A stretch of 64,000 bases of DNA from an uncultured Altererythrobacter sp. (GTDB lineage: Bacteria; Pseudomonadota; Alphaproteobacteria; Sphingomonadales; Sphingomonadaceae): the NCBI GenBank assembly GCA_947492235.1, contig CANLLZ010000002.1, forward strand, positions 124,001 to 188,000, in the 5' to 3' direction. The notes beneath the pieces were generated by a model. The model saw nothing but the letters and a program-made list of their open reading frames with translations, was not told where the DNA came from and made no database searches. This document shows, one piece after another, positions 54,530 through 62,350 of the stretch. Within the stretch, counting starts at the first letter, position 1. Each line of letters opens with the position of its first letter. The position numbers were made by a program, and so were the translations under genes.

Positions 54530-55440
54530 CGGCGCTCCGGCTGCGGCAGAGGCCCCGGGGCGAACGCCTCGTCCAGCAAGCGCGCGATGCGCAGGCCTGC
54601 CTGTGTCACCCGGCGCTCGGCGATGGGGATGGAGGCGGCGATGTCGTCCTGCGTCAAAGCGGTTTCATCGGGCAGATCGCCTTCGCACGGGTCGCAGCCG
54701 AAGGCTCTCGGGTAAATGAACTCCCGCGCAATCTGCCAGCTTTCGCGGCCCCAGTCAGCGGGACCGCCGCCTCCCAGCTCGGCCCGTTCCGCAGCAGAAT
54801 AGCGTCGGACCAGCGCCGGTCGCGCGGCGGTGATCGCACGTTCGGCCAGCGGTCCGTCCCAGATCCAATGCAGGTTCATGCCGGGCACGATGCCATAGGA
54901 CGCTGTGCGGTCATTCCCGCCCCGGTCGCCCAAATCGCCGGAATGCAGCGGCATGTGAATATCGCCCGCAAAATGCACCATGAAGGCCAGCGCCTCCAGC
55001 CGCACATTCGCAGGCAGGCTCTCATCGGCCAGAATACGGTGATTGCGGCTAATCTGGGCGCTGACGCATGATCCGCCGCCGCAGTTCTTGCGCGCGTCAT
55101 ATTCTTCGGTGATCGGCTCGGTCTGGTAATGCCACGCGGCGGTGTAGCCCCAGCGCCAGTAATCGCGCCGCACGCAATCCGGCCAGACGCTCGCCTCGGT
55201 GATAGTGGACAGCGCGCAGTCGGGCGTGCCCAGCAGCGCCTCTGCAGCGAACAGGCGGTTCATCGCCCGGCGGCTTTCCGGCGAAATATTGGCCAGCGCA
55301 ATTTCGCCCGTCACGCCGTGCGCGTAAAAGCCCCACGCCTGCGCGGGGGCGGCCTGCACCAGCGCCACCAGAGCTCCACAGGCGCCCGCGAAAGTTGCGG
55401 CTATTCGGCGGCGATGCTGTCGTATTGTTCCAGCACCCAT
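54526..55440 (-). CDS. S1/P1-type nuclease, exported
   Basis: Zinc-dependent single-strand nuclease/phosphodiesterase of 304 residues. The signal peptide ends APAQA, leaving the mature N-terminal Trp (WGFYAHGVTGEIA), whose amino group is a zinc ligand in this family. Other ligands are in AWHYQTEP, FMVHFAGDIHMPLHSGD and NLHWIWDG. The start ATG 55440 has GGAGGA and lies 40 nt inside the 3' end of the GST gene. A later segment with several cysteines (FGCDPCEGD) is not typical. Confidence 0.9.
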   Translation of the reverse strand: MGAGTIRQHRRRIAATFAGACGALVALVQAAPAQAWGFYAHGVTGEIALANISPESRRAMNRLFAAEALLGTPDCALSTITEASVWPDCVRRDYWRWGYTAAWHYQTEPITEEYDARKNCGGGSCVSAQISRNHRILADESLPANVRLEALAFMVHFAGDIHMPLHSGDLGDRGGNDRTASYGIVPGMNLHWIWDGPLAERAITAARPALVRRYSAAERAELGGGGPADWGRESWQIAREFIYPRAFGCDPCEGDLPDETALTQDDIAASIPIAERRVTQAGLRIARLLDEAFAPGPLPQPERR

Positions 55441-56069
55441 TCTTCGTCCTCCGCCGCTGCGATCCATTCGGCCAGCCATTCGTGTTCCCACACCGCTTGC
55501 ATATATCCTTCGGCAAAACCGGGGACCTGAAAACCGTAAGTGAGGAAGCGGCTGACAACCGGCGCATAGAACACGTCCGCTGCACCGAATGTGCCGAACA
55601 GGAACGGCCCGCCAGCACCAAAGCGCGCCCGCGCCTCGGCCCACAGGCCCAGAATACGCACGACATCCTGCCGCGTCGCCTCGCTGATCTGCGCGCCCTG
55701 AAACCGCTTGCGGACGTTCATCGGGCATTCGCTGCGCAGCGAGACGTAGCTGGAATGCATTTCCGCCACCATCGCCCGGGCCATGCCGCGCGCGGTGTCA
55801 TCCTTGGGCCAGAAGCGGTCGCGCCCGACCTTGTCGGCGAGATATTCCATGATCGCGAGACTGTCCCACACGACGGTTTCCTCGTCCCACAGGATCGGCA
55901 CCTTGCCGTGGCTGGGCGACAGGCCGCTATCGTCCTGCTTGGCCTGCTCCCACTGCTCGCCGAACAGCGGAACGAGGATTTCCTCGAACGACAGGCCCGA
56001 TTGCTTGGCCGCCAGCCATGCGCGCAGGCTCCAGCTGGAATAGTTCTTGTTGCCGATGATGAGTTTCAT
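55401..56069 (-). CDS. Glutathione S-transferase family protein
   Basis: GST-like protein of 222 residues. The N-terminal thioredoxin fold contains GNKNYSSWSLRAWLA, with SSWS at the catalytic position, and the GKVPILWDEETVVWDSLAIMEYLAD glutathione-binding region with its cis-Pro and Ser/Asp. The C-terminal helical domain follows from about residue 90. The substrate is unknown. It lies between engB and the nuclease gene, which starts inside its 3' end. Confidence 0.92.
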   Translation of the reverse strand: MKLIIGNKNYSSWSLRAWLAAKQSGLSFEEILVPLFGEQWEQAKQDDSGLSPSHGKVPILWDEETVVWDSLAIMEYLADKVGRDRFWPKDDTARGMARAMVAEMHSSYVSLRSECPMNVRKRFQGAQISEATRQDVVRILGLWAEARARFGAGGPFLFGTFGAADVFYAPVVSRFLTYGFQVPGFAEGYMQAVWEHEWLAEWIAAAEDEEWVLEQYDSIAAE

Positions 56070-56140
56070 GCGTCGTTCCACCTTACGCCAGTTGCGGCAG
56101 GAGCTAGCCGTTCAGCAATTTCCTGTCGAGCCTGAATGGA

Positions 56141-56788
56141 TCAACCGTTCAGCGCATCCGCCACCACGGCGGCGCGCAGGGCGGCGATGCCCATGCCTTT
56201 TTCCGCGCTGGTGACGTGCATTTCGGGATAGGCCGCCGGGTGCTTGCGTGCTTCCTCGGCCACTTTGGCGGCAACCGCGTCCAGCGCGCTGGCCTTGATC
56301 TTGTCTGCCTTGGTCAGGACGATCCGGTAACCGACAGCGGCCTCGTCGAGCATTTTCATCATGTCGCGGTCGACATCTTTCAGTCCGTGACGGCTGTCGA
56401 CCAGCACCAGCGTGCGGGCCAGCACGGGCCGCCCGCGCAGGAACGTGCGGACCAGCTTCTTCCATTTCTCGACCACGGCCACCGGCGCCTTGGCAAAGCC
56501 GTAGCCGGGCATATCGACGAGCCGGAATTGCAGCGGATCACCCACTTCAAAGAAGTTGAGCTCCTGCGTCCGGCCCGGTGTGACCGAGGCCCGGGCAATG
56601 GATTTGCGTCCCGTCAGCGCATTGAGAAGCGAGCTCTTGCCGACATTGCTGCGCCCGCAAAAAGCGATTTCGGGCACGGTCGGCTCGGGCAGAAATTTGA
56701 GCTGAGGGGCGGACAGGAGGAAATCCACCCGGCCCGAAAACAGCTTGGCGGCGGCAATTTCTTCGGGCGTCTCGGGCGAGCCGATCAC
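56141..56788 (-). CDS. engB: Ribosome biogenesis GTP-binding protein EngB (YihA/YsxC)
   Basis: Small Ras-like GTPase of 215 residues needed for large-subunit assembly. G1 is FCGRSNVGKSSLLNAL, G3 VDMPGYGFA, G4 LTKADK, and TPGRTQELNFF is the switch region. The start is GTG 56788, overlapping the yidC stop as GTGA, with AGAAGGG as ribosome binding site. This is the usual partner of yidC in the rpmH cluster. Confidence 0.96.
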   Translation of the reverse strand: MIGSPETPEEIAAAKLFSGRVDFLLSAPQLKFLPEPTVPEIAFCGRSNVGKSSLLNALTGRKSIARASVTPGRTQELNFFEVGDPLQFRLVDMPGYGFAKAPVAVVEKWKKLVRTFLRGRPVLARTLVLVDSRHGLKDVDRDMMKMLDEAAVGYRIVLTKADKIKASALDAVAAKVAEEARKHPAAYPEMHVTSAEKGMGIAALRAAVVADALNG

Positions 56789-58557
56789 GCGCCCTTCTCT
56801 TCGGCTTCCTTCGCCTTCGCCTTGTCGCGTTCCTTCTCCATCCGCTCCTTCTCTGCCGCCGCCTTCAGCTGCGGATGCTTGGAGTAGAGATATTTCTGCT
56901 GCGCCAGCGTCAGGATGTTGGAGGTGTTCCAGTAGATCAGCAGACCGGCGGCGAACGGGGCCATCACGAACATCAGCACCCAAGGCATGATGTTGAAGAT
57001 CTGCCGCTGCACCGGATCGGTCACCGGGTTCATCTGGAAGGTCAGCCACATGGTGAAGCCGAGCAGCACCGCGAGCACCCCGATGCCGAGGAAGCTGGGC
57101 GGCGTGAACGGCAACAGGCCGAACAGGTTCAGGATCATCGCCGGATCGGGCGCGCTGAGGTCCTTGATCCACAGCGCAAAGGGCTGGTGACGCATTTCAA
57201 TCGCCAGAATCAGCACCTTGTAGAGCGCGAAGAACACCGGAATCTGCAGCAGCATGGGCAGACAACCGGCCAGCGGATTGACGCCCTCGTCCTTGAACAG
57301 CTTGCTCATCTCCTGCTGCTGTTTCGGCTTGTCGTCCTTGTAGCGGTCCTGAATGACTTTCATTTTGGGCTGGATGGCCTTCATCGCGGCCATGCTGGCA
57401 AAGCCCTTTTGCGCGATGGGGAACATCAGGCCGCGGACGATCACGGTCAGCAGGATGATCGCCACACCGAAATTGCCGACCAGTTCAAAGATGCTCCGCA
57501 GCAACCACAGCAGCGGTTTCTCGAACCAGCGGAACCAGCCCCAGTCGATGGCGAGGCCGAATTTCTCGATACCGGTGTCTTCGTAGGTATCGAGCAGCTG
57601 GCTTTCCTTCGCGCCGGCAAACAGCTGCGTCGTGCGGGTGACCTGACGCCCTGCACCGATGGTGGCGGGCTGGTAGATCACGTCGGCACGGAACACGCTG
57701 TCGCTCATCGCGCGGAAGGCGGATTGCGGATCGGAGCCTGCCTGCGGGACCAGCGCGCTGAGCCAGTAAATGTCGGAGAAGCCAATCCAGTGCGTGCGGC
57801 CGCCTTCGGGATTGGCGACGCCTTCTTCTGCCAGATCATCGTAGTCGGGGCCGTATTCGGCGCTGTCACCAAACGCGCCCATCGGGCCGGAATGGGCGAG
57901 CCATGTGTCGAGGCTGGCCCCGGCATTGGTCCGCGTGACCGTCGCAAAGGGCCGCGCCACAATCGGGCCGCTGCCGGTATTGGCCGCCGTCTGCTCGGCG
58001 ACGATCATGTAATTCTCGTCGATCGACAGCTTGATGCGGAATTGCTGCCCTTCGCCATTGTCATAGGCGAGGGTGATCGGTGTCTGCGGGGTCAGCGCCT
58101 CGCCATCGGCCCGCCACACGGTTTTGGCATCGGGCAGAGCCGCGCCTTCACCCACCCAGCCGAACTGGGCGAAATGCTGCCCTGCGGTCCCTTGCGGGGC
58201 GAACAGCTGCACCGGGCCGCTATCCTCGTCCACCGTCGCGCGGTGGTCCTTCAGCTCGATATCGTCGATTCGCGCGCCGACCAGATTGATGGAGCCTTCG
58301 ACGCGCGGTGCGTCAATCCGCACACGCTGCTCGCTGGCCAGTGCCTCCGCCAGATCGACCGGACCGGCGGGCGCTGCCGCTCCGCCATCGATGGCTTCCG
58401 CGCCGGGAGCAGTGGCTGTCGGTGCAGCCGCGTCAGGCTCGACCGCCTCTACCGGGGTTTCCGGCTGCGGATACAGATATTTGACGCCCGCATCCCACCC
58501 GATCAGCAGGACCGCGCACAGCACGACGGCGAAAAGCAAATTGCGATTGTTATCCAA
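56785..58557 (-). CDS. yidC: Membrane protein insertase YidC
   Basis: Inner-membrane insertase of 590 residues. The first helix (MDNNRNLLFAVVLCAVLLIGWDAG) precedes a large periplasmic beta domain (about 60-345) and the conserved five-helix core, with GWFRWFEKPLLWLL, the FPIAQKGFASMAAMKAIQPKMK hairpin and FFALYKVL. The C-terminus is Lys/Glu-rich. The start codon appears to be TTG at 58557: no ATG gives the standard MDNNRN beginning, and no strong ribosome binding site is visible. Confidence 0.97.
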   Translation of the reverse strand: MDNNRNLLFAVVLCAVLLIGWDAGVKYLYPQPETPVEAVEPDAAAPTATAPGAEAIDGGAAAPAGPVDLAEALASEQRVRIDAPRVEGSINLVGARIDDIELKDHRATVDEDSGPVQLFAPQGTAGQHFAQFGWVGEGAALPDAKTVWRADGEALTPQTPITLAYDNGEGQQFRIKLSIDENYMIVAEQTAANTGSGPIVARPFATVTRTNAGASLDTWLAHSGPMGAFGDSAEYGPDYDDLAEEGVANPEGGRTHWIGFSDIYWLSALVPQAGSDPQSAFRAMSDSVFRADVIYQPATIGAGRQVTRTTQLFAGAKESQLLDTYEDTGIEKFGLAIDWGWFRWFEKPLLWLLRSIFELVGNFGVAIILLTVIVRGLMFPIAQKGFASMAAMKAIQPKMKVIQDRYKDDKPKQQQEMSKLFKDEGVNPLAGCLPMLLQIPVFFALYKVLILAIEMRHQPFALWIKDLSAPDPAMILNLFGLLPFTPPSFLGIGVLAVLLGFTMWLTFQMNPVTDPVQRQIFNIMPWVLMFVMAPFAAGLLIYWNTSNILTLAQQKYLYSKHPQLKAAAEKERMEKERDKAKAKEAEEKGA

Positions 58558-58616
58558 GGGAAGTGTGTCCGTCTTGCGCTTGTAGGATGCGTGCCAGAAT
58601 GATGTGTCGCGGGGCG

Positions 58617-58826
58617 TCAGGGCACAGGGTCATAGCCGTGCCCGCCCCACGGGTGGCAGCGCATTATACGCTTGAGCGCCATCCATCCACCCCTGAGTGC
58701 ACCATGCTTCTCCAGCGCCTCTATCGCAAAGGCGCTGCAGCTGGGCTGATAACGGCATGATGGCGGCAAAATCCGGCTGGGGCCAAGCTGCCAGCCGCGC
58801 GCGATGAGGATAAGGGCACGCTTCAT
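58617..58826 (-). CDS. yidD: Membrane protein insertion efficiency factor YidD
   Basis: Short basic protein of 69 residues with the signature [23 protein letters not shown] and [17 protein letters not shown]. It assists YidC-dependent insertion. The ATG overlaps the rnpA stop by 4 bp (58823-58826), the common rnpA-yidD coupling. Confidence 0.95.
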   Translation of the reverse strand: MKRALILIARGWQLGPSRILPPSCRYQPSCSAFAIEALEKHGALRGGWMALKRIMRCHPWGGHGYDPVP

Positions 58827-59188
58827 TTTCGAGGCCTCTTGCCAGGCCGTCCGCGACCTCTGCGCGGGTCGCCCTTGCCGTTGCGGGCGCGCTCCAATGC
58901 TGCACTGAGCTCGCTTCGCAAGGCTGTAAAATCCCGCTCGATCCCCTGATCGCGGCCAATCAGCACATGATCGTGATCGGCCAGACCTTCGGCAGGCAAG
59001 GCATCGCGCAGCAATTCACGGAACCGCCGCTTCATCCGGTTGCGCACCACCGCATTGCCGACCTTCTTGGTGATCGTAATCCCGAATCGCTTGCCAGCGC
59101 CCTTGTTTGGGTGGGCGAGCAGCACAAAGCCGGGCCGCGCGACACGCAAACCGCGATTCGCCGCGAGAAAGTCTGCACGCTTGCGCAT
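58823..59188 (-). CDS. rnpA: Ribonuclease P protein component
   Basis: Protein subunit of RNase P, 121 residues from the conserved start [15 protein letters not shown]. The RNR motif reads [23 protein letters not shown], near residues 40-62. The C-terminus is Arg/Gly-rich and possibly disordered. An in-frame GTG at 59236 adds 16 residues with a duplicated TQPLS; neither start has a clear ribosome binding site. The gene is 449 bp downstream of rpmH, a long gap filled with stem-loops. Confidence 0.94.
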   Translation of the reverse strand: MRKRADFLAANRGLRVARPGFVLLAHPNKGAGKRFGITITKKVGNAVVRNRMKRRFRELLRDALPAEGLADHDHVLIGRDQGIERDFTALRSELSAALERARNGKGDPRRGRGRPGKRPRK

Positions 59189-59486
59189 GGTGGAGAGGGG
59201 CTGGGTGGAAAGTGGCTGGGTGGCGGTTTCGGTCACGGAGGCTGTGTAGCGGAGTCTTTTGTTTTGCGCACGCCCATCCGGGCGCGCGTCCTCGGTGCTG
59301 TTTCGACCTTTCAGGTCGAGCACCTGCGGGGCGGCCGCGTGGCCTTGCGGTCCGCTGGTCGCGGACCGAGCTCCGCAGAAACGCTAATGGCTTGGAATGA
59401 TTCGGAACCGACAGGTTCCGCAAGGGCGACCGCCCGCCGCCGCTAATGCGGCGAAGCAAGGGGTGCGGATGCACCCCGCCCGCAGG

Positions 59487-59527
59487 GCCTCAAACAAGAA
59501 ACACAACGGGCTCCCCTAGGGAGCCCG
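59487..59527 (-). terminator. Possible terminator or attenuator between rpmH and rnpA
   Basis: CGGGCTCCC pairs perfectly with GGGAGCCCG around CTA. On the minus strand it is followed by a T-rich but interrupted stretch (TTGTGTTTCTTG). It might partly separate rpmH from rnpA expression. Confidence 0.45.
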
Positions 59528-59548
59528 CATAGGCCGACTGGCCACCCG

Positions 59549-59573
59549 CTCATCCTGAGCCTGTCGAAGGGCC
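59549..59573. repeat. Dispersed repeat CTGAGCCTGTCGAAGG, single copy
   Basis: Matches the repeat arms at 47695-47723 and 47756-47784 with few differences. It is embedded in the rpmH-rnpA stem-loop array. Confidence 0.75.
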
Positions 59574-59637
59574 GCAGCGACGCGACCTTCAGGTCGCATG
59601 AGCGAGGATACCGCACCCCGGATGGGGTGCGAGACAA

Positions 59638-59772
59638 TTAAGCAGAAAGCTTCTTACGGCCGCGACGACGGCGGGCGCGGAGGACCTTGCGGCCACCGAC
59701 GGTTGCCTTGCGCGCAAAAAAGCCATGGCGGCGGGCGCGAACGAGATTGCTGGGCTGGAATGTCCGCTTCAT
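59638..59772 (-). CDS. rpmH: 50S ribosomal protein L34
   Basis: Very basic protein of 44 residues with the standard [22 protein letters not shown] beginning and an Arg/Lys-rich end. It opens the rpmH-rnpA-yidD-yidC-engB cluster on the minus strand. ATG 59772 is the conserved start. Confidence 0.97.
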   Translation of the reverse strand: MKRTFQPSNLVRARRHGFFARKATVGGRKVLRARRRRGRKKLSA

Positions 59773-59874
59773 GGCGAAGTCCTTAGATTGAATGTCTTGC
59801 GGTGCCTGAACCGAATCAGTGCGCCAATAAAAAGGGCCGCCCTGCACAGGCGACCGCCGTATTGAACCGCGCGA

Positions 59875-60627
59875 TTAGAAGCTGACGCCGTCGAAGTCAA
59901 GATAAGCCAGCTTGGGCGCAGCGACCGAAACCGCGTCTTCCGCTGCCGGTGCATCCTGCCCGATCCAGCTGCGCATATCCTGCGCACTCAGCCACAGCGC
60001 GGTATCATGCGGCACGGAATTGGTCATGTCGTAAAACGCCCGCGCGTCTTCGGCGCTGAAGCCCATTTCCTGATAGAAGCCGACATATTCGCCGTGGATC
60101 GGAGCGTCGGCGGCGTAATCGTCTGCCTGCTGGCCCAGATCATCGATCCAGCTGTGCACCGCGAAGCGTGCGCCGTCATCCAGCGTGCGTTCCTTACCCG
60201 AAAGGAACAGTTCCACCGCGCCGGAGCGAACCGAGCCATTATCCGGAACATGCGTGGTCAGGCCCGCCTCGCGGATCATCCGGCCCACTTCCAGATTGGC
60301 GACATCGTCTTCGGTGCCCGGGCATTCGATCAGTTCGAGCGTCTTCAGGCCGGGATAATCGCGCAGCATGCGGGCGAAATTGTCGGGGCTGGCCGCCGTG
60401 GTCGTGCCGACCAAAGCCGCCGTGCCATCGTCCAGCACGCGGAACGAACCGTAGCTGGCAACAGCCGGGCGCATGGCGGGCGCAGCGTGGAACGGGGTGG
60501 CGCGGCTGGCGCCGACTTCGACCCATTCCTCGATGATGACGGTTTCGACGATGACATATTGCTGCGCAGCGGCAGGGGCGCCGAAACATGCGAAAATCGC
60601 CAGAAGAAGGGGCATAAGCCGTTGCAT
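59875..60627 (-). CDS. Exported ClpP/crotonase-fold-like protein (COG3904-like)
   Basis: Protein of 250 residues with a signal peptide (MQRLMPLLLAIFACFGAPAAAQ). The middle section matches periplasmic ClpP-fold proteins of the COG3904 type: LKTLELIECPGTEDDVANLEVGRMIREAGLTTHVPDNGSVRSGAVELFLSG, with RSGAVELF where the relatives carry the serine-containing ASAC motif, followed by the HSW segment. Protease activity is not proven and the usual cysteine pair is absent. It is divergent from comM. Confidence 0.72.
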   Translation of the reverse strand: MQRLMPLLLAIFACFGAPAAAQQYVIVETVIIEEWVEVGASRATPFHAAPAMRPAVASYGSFRVLDDGTAALVGTTTAASPDNFARMLRDYPGLKTLELIECPGTEDDVANLEVGRMIREAGLTTHVPDNGSVRSGAVELFLSGKERTLDDGARFAVHSWIDDLGQQADDYAADAPIHGEYVGFYQEMGFSAEDARAFYDMTNSVPHDTALWLSAQDMRSWIGQDAPAAEDAVSVAAPKLAYLDFDGVSF

Positions 60628-60764
60628 GCAAAGCGGAATGCCGCACCGGTATTGCACAATACCCAATGATAATGGTTGCCGGGCGCGTAACCATAGTGTC
60701 CTAAGGGGGCTCGATCGCGCAGCGGCGGGCTTTGCCGGGAGGCAGCGGCCCGTCGCCATGAAGC

Positions 60765-62288
60765 ATGGGGATTGCCCGCGTGGTCGCATTGGTCAGAACG
60801 GTTGCCTATCTCGGGCTGGAGGCCCGCGAGGTCGAGGTGCAGTGCCAGGTCGCGCCCGGCCTGCCGCGCTTTTCCGTTGTTGGCCTGCCGGACAAGGCGG
60901 TGGGCGAAAGCCGCGAGCGGGTGCAGGCGGCGCTCGCCGCGATGGGGCTGGCGCTGCCGCCCAAGCGGATTACCGTGAACCTCTCCCCCGCCGATCTGCC
61001 CAAGGAGGGCAGCCATTACGACTTGCCGATTGCGCTGGCCCTGCTGGCCGCGATGGGCGTGACCGATGCCGAGCAATTGGGGGACTATGTCGCAGTGGGC
61101 GAGCTGGCGCTGGATGGCCGGGTGGTGCCCAGCCCCGGCGTATTGCTGGCGGCAATCCACGCAAACGAGGCGGAGCTGGGGCTGATCTGTCCTGCCGCGC
61201 AGGGGAGCGAGGCGCGCTGGGCCAGCGATGTACCGGTGGTGGCCGCGCCCGATCTGACCGCGCTGCTCAACCATCTGAAAGGCCATGGCCAGTTGCCCGC
61301 GCCGGAACAGGGCGAGGTGGAGAAGCCCCAACCCGGCCCGGACCTGAACCGCGTAAAGGGCCAAGAAACCGCCAAGCGCGCGCTCGAAATCGCGGCGGCG
61401 GGCGGGCACAATCTGTTGATGAGCGGGCCTCCCGGCGCGGGCAAATCGCTGCTCGCCGCATGCCTGCCGGGCATATTGCCGCCGCTCACTCCGGCAGAGG
61501 CGCTGGAAGTGAGCATGGTGCAATCGGTCGCGGGCATGCTGGAAGGCGGCCGGATCAGCCGCGCCCGCCCGTTCCGCGCGCCGCACCATTCGGCCAGCAT
61601 GGCGGCGCTGACCGGTGGCGGCCTGAAAGTCCGCCCCGGTGAAGTCAGCCTCGCGCATCTGGGCGTGCTGTTTCTCGACGAGCTGCCGGAGTTTCAGCGC
61701 CCGGTGCTCGACTCGCTGCGCCAGCCGCTGGAGACCGGCAAAGTCGATGTGGCGCGGGCCAATGCCCATGTCAGCTTTCCTGCAAGGGTCCAGCTGATTG
61801 CCGCGATGAACCCGTGCCGCTGTGGCCATCTGGGTGATGCCGCCCTCGCCTGCAGCCGCGCCCCGCGCTGCGCGGTCGACTATCAGGCCAAGATCAGCGG
61901 GCCCATGCTGGACCGGATCGACCTGCATGTGGATGTCGATCCCGTCAGCGCCGCCGACCTTGCCCTGCCCCCGCCCGCCGAGGGCTGCGCGCAGGTCCTC
62001 GCTCGCGTCACCGCCGCCAGAGCCCGCCAGTCCGCCCGCTTCGACCAGTCCAAGGCGCGCACCAATGCCGAGCTGGACGGAGACGCACTGGAAGAATTCG
62101 CCTCCCCCGACGAGGCCGGCCGCACGCTGCTGATGCAGGCCGCGGAGACCATGCGGCTTTCGGCAAGGAGCTACACGCGCATGCTGAGAGTCGCGCGGAC
62201 GATTGCCGATCTGGCGGGGATGGAGGACGTTGGCCGCATCCATGTGGCGGAGGCGCTGAGTTACCGGCGGATAGCGATGCGGGGGTGA
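60765..62288 (+). CDS. comM: YifB/ComM family Mg-chelatase-like AAA+ ATPase
   Basis: Helicase-like ATPase of 507 residues related to ComM, which promotes branch migration during natural transformation. The N-terminal Lon-like part contains GLPDKAVGESRERVQAAL and TVNLSPADLPKEGSHYDLPIALALL. Walker A is MSGPPGAGKSLLA, Walker B VLFLDELPEF, and AAMNPCRCGHLGD with further Cys is the family zinc-like motif. The C-terminal LSARSYTRMLRVARTIADLAG is typical. Confidence 0.94.
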   Translation: MGIARVVALVRTVAYLGLEAREVEVQCQVAPGLPRFSVVGLPDKAVGESRERVQAALAAMGLALPPKRITVNLSPADLPKEGSHYDLPIALALLAAMGVTDAEQLGDYVAVGELALDGRVVPSPGVLLAAIHANEAELGLICPAAQGSEARWASDVPVVAAPDLTALLNHLKGHGQLPAPEQGEVEKPQPGPDLNRVKGQETAKRALEIAAAGGHNLLMSGPPGAGKSLLAACLPGILPPLTPAEALEVSMVQSVAGMLEGGRISRARPFRAPHHSASMAALTGGGLKVRPGEVSLAHLGVLFLDELPEFQRPVLDSLRQPLETGKVDVARANAHVSFPARVQLIAAMNPCRCGHLGDAALACSRAPRCAVDYQAKISGPMLDRIDLHVDVDPVSAADLALPPPAEGCAQVLARVTAARARQSARFDQSKARTNAELDGDALEEFASPDEAGRTLLMQAAETMRLSARSYTRMLRVARTIADLAGMEDVGRIHVAEALSYRRIAMRG

Positions 62289-62328
62289 GAAGCAGGAGAA
62301 CCGGACTAGAAGCGTGGGAACCGGACTA
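62289..62328. repeat. Two tandem 20-bp repeats before the serpin gene
   Basis: GAAGCAGGAGAACCGGACTA and GAAGCGTGGGAACCGGACTA follow directly, 17 of 20 bases identical, ending 22 bp before the serpin ATG. They could be a pair of binding sites or a recent duplication. Confidence 0.6.
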
Positions 62329-62350
62329 AGTCGCTGTTTGTTTGGTTTTC

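Larger units (their letters stand above)
59272..59631. repeat. Array of about ten short stem-loops with mostly four-base loops
   Basis: Stem-loops at 59272-59283 (loop ATCC), 59303-59319 (TTC), 59349-59367 (TGGTC), 59403-59420 (GACA), 59424-59435 (GACC), 59438-59453 (TAAT), 59460-59477 (GGAT), 59507-59527 (CTA), 59582-59597 (TTCA) and 59612-59631 (GGAT). Stems are 4-9 bp and perfect. Confidence 0.85.
59189..59637. other. 449-bp rpmH-rnpA spacer filled with stem-loops
   Basis: Between rpmH and rnpA, which normally lie close together, this stretch holds at least ten short perfect stem-loops and one dispersed CTGAGCCTGTCGAAGG repeat. No convincing reading frame exists. Frames open here are rich in Arg and Pro and follow the repeats. 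Confidence 0.8.

Noticed and set aside
59443-59637. 64-codon minus-strand frame in the rpmH-rnpA spacer
   Set aside because: It is made of the stem-loop repeats and the dispersed CTGAGCCTGTCGAAGG repeat; such frames recur wherever the repeats lie.
59255-59640. CRISPR array
   Set aside because: The repeats are short palindromes of different sequence and irregular spacing, without constant direct repeats or spacers.
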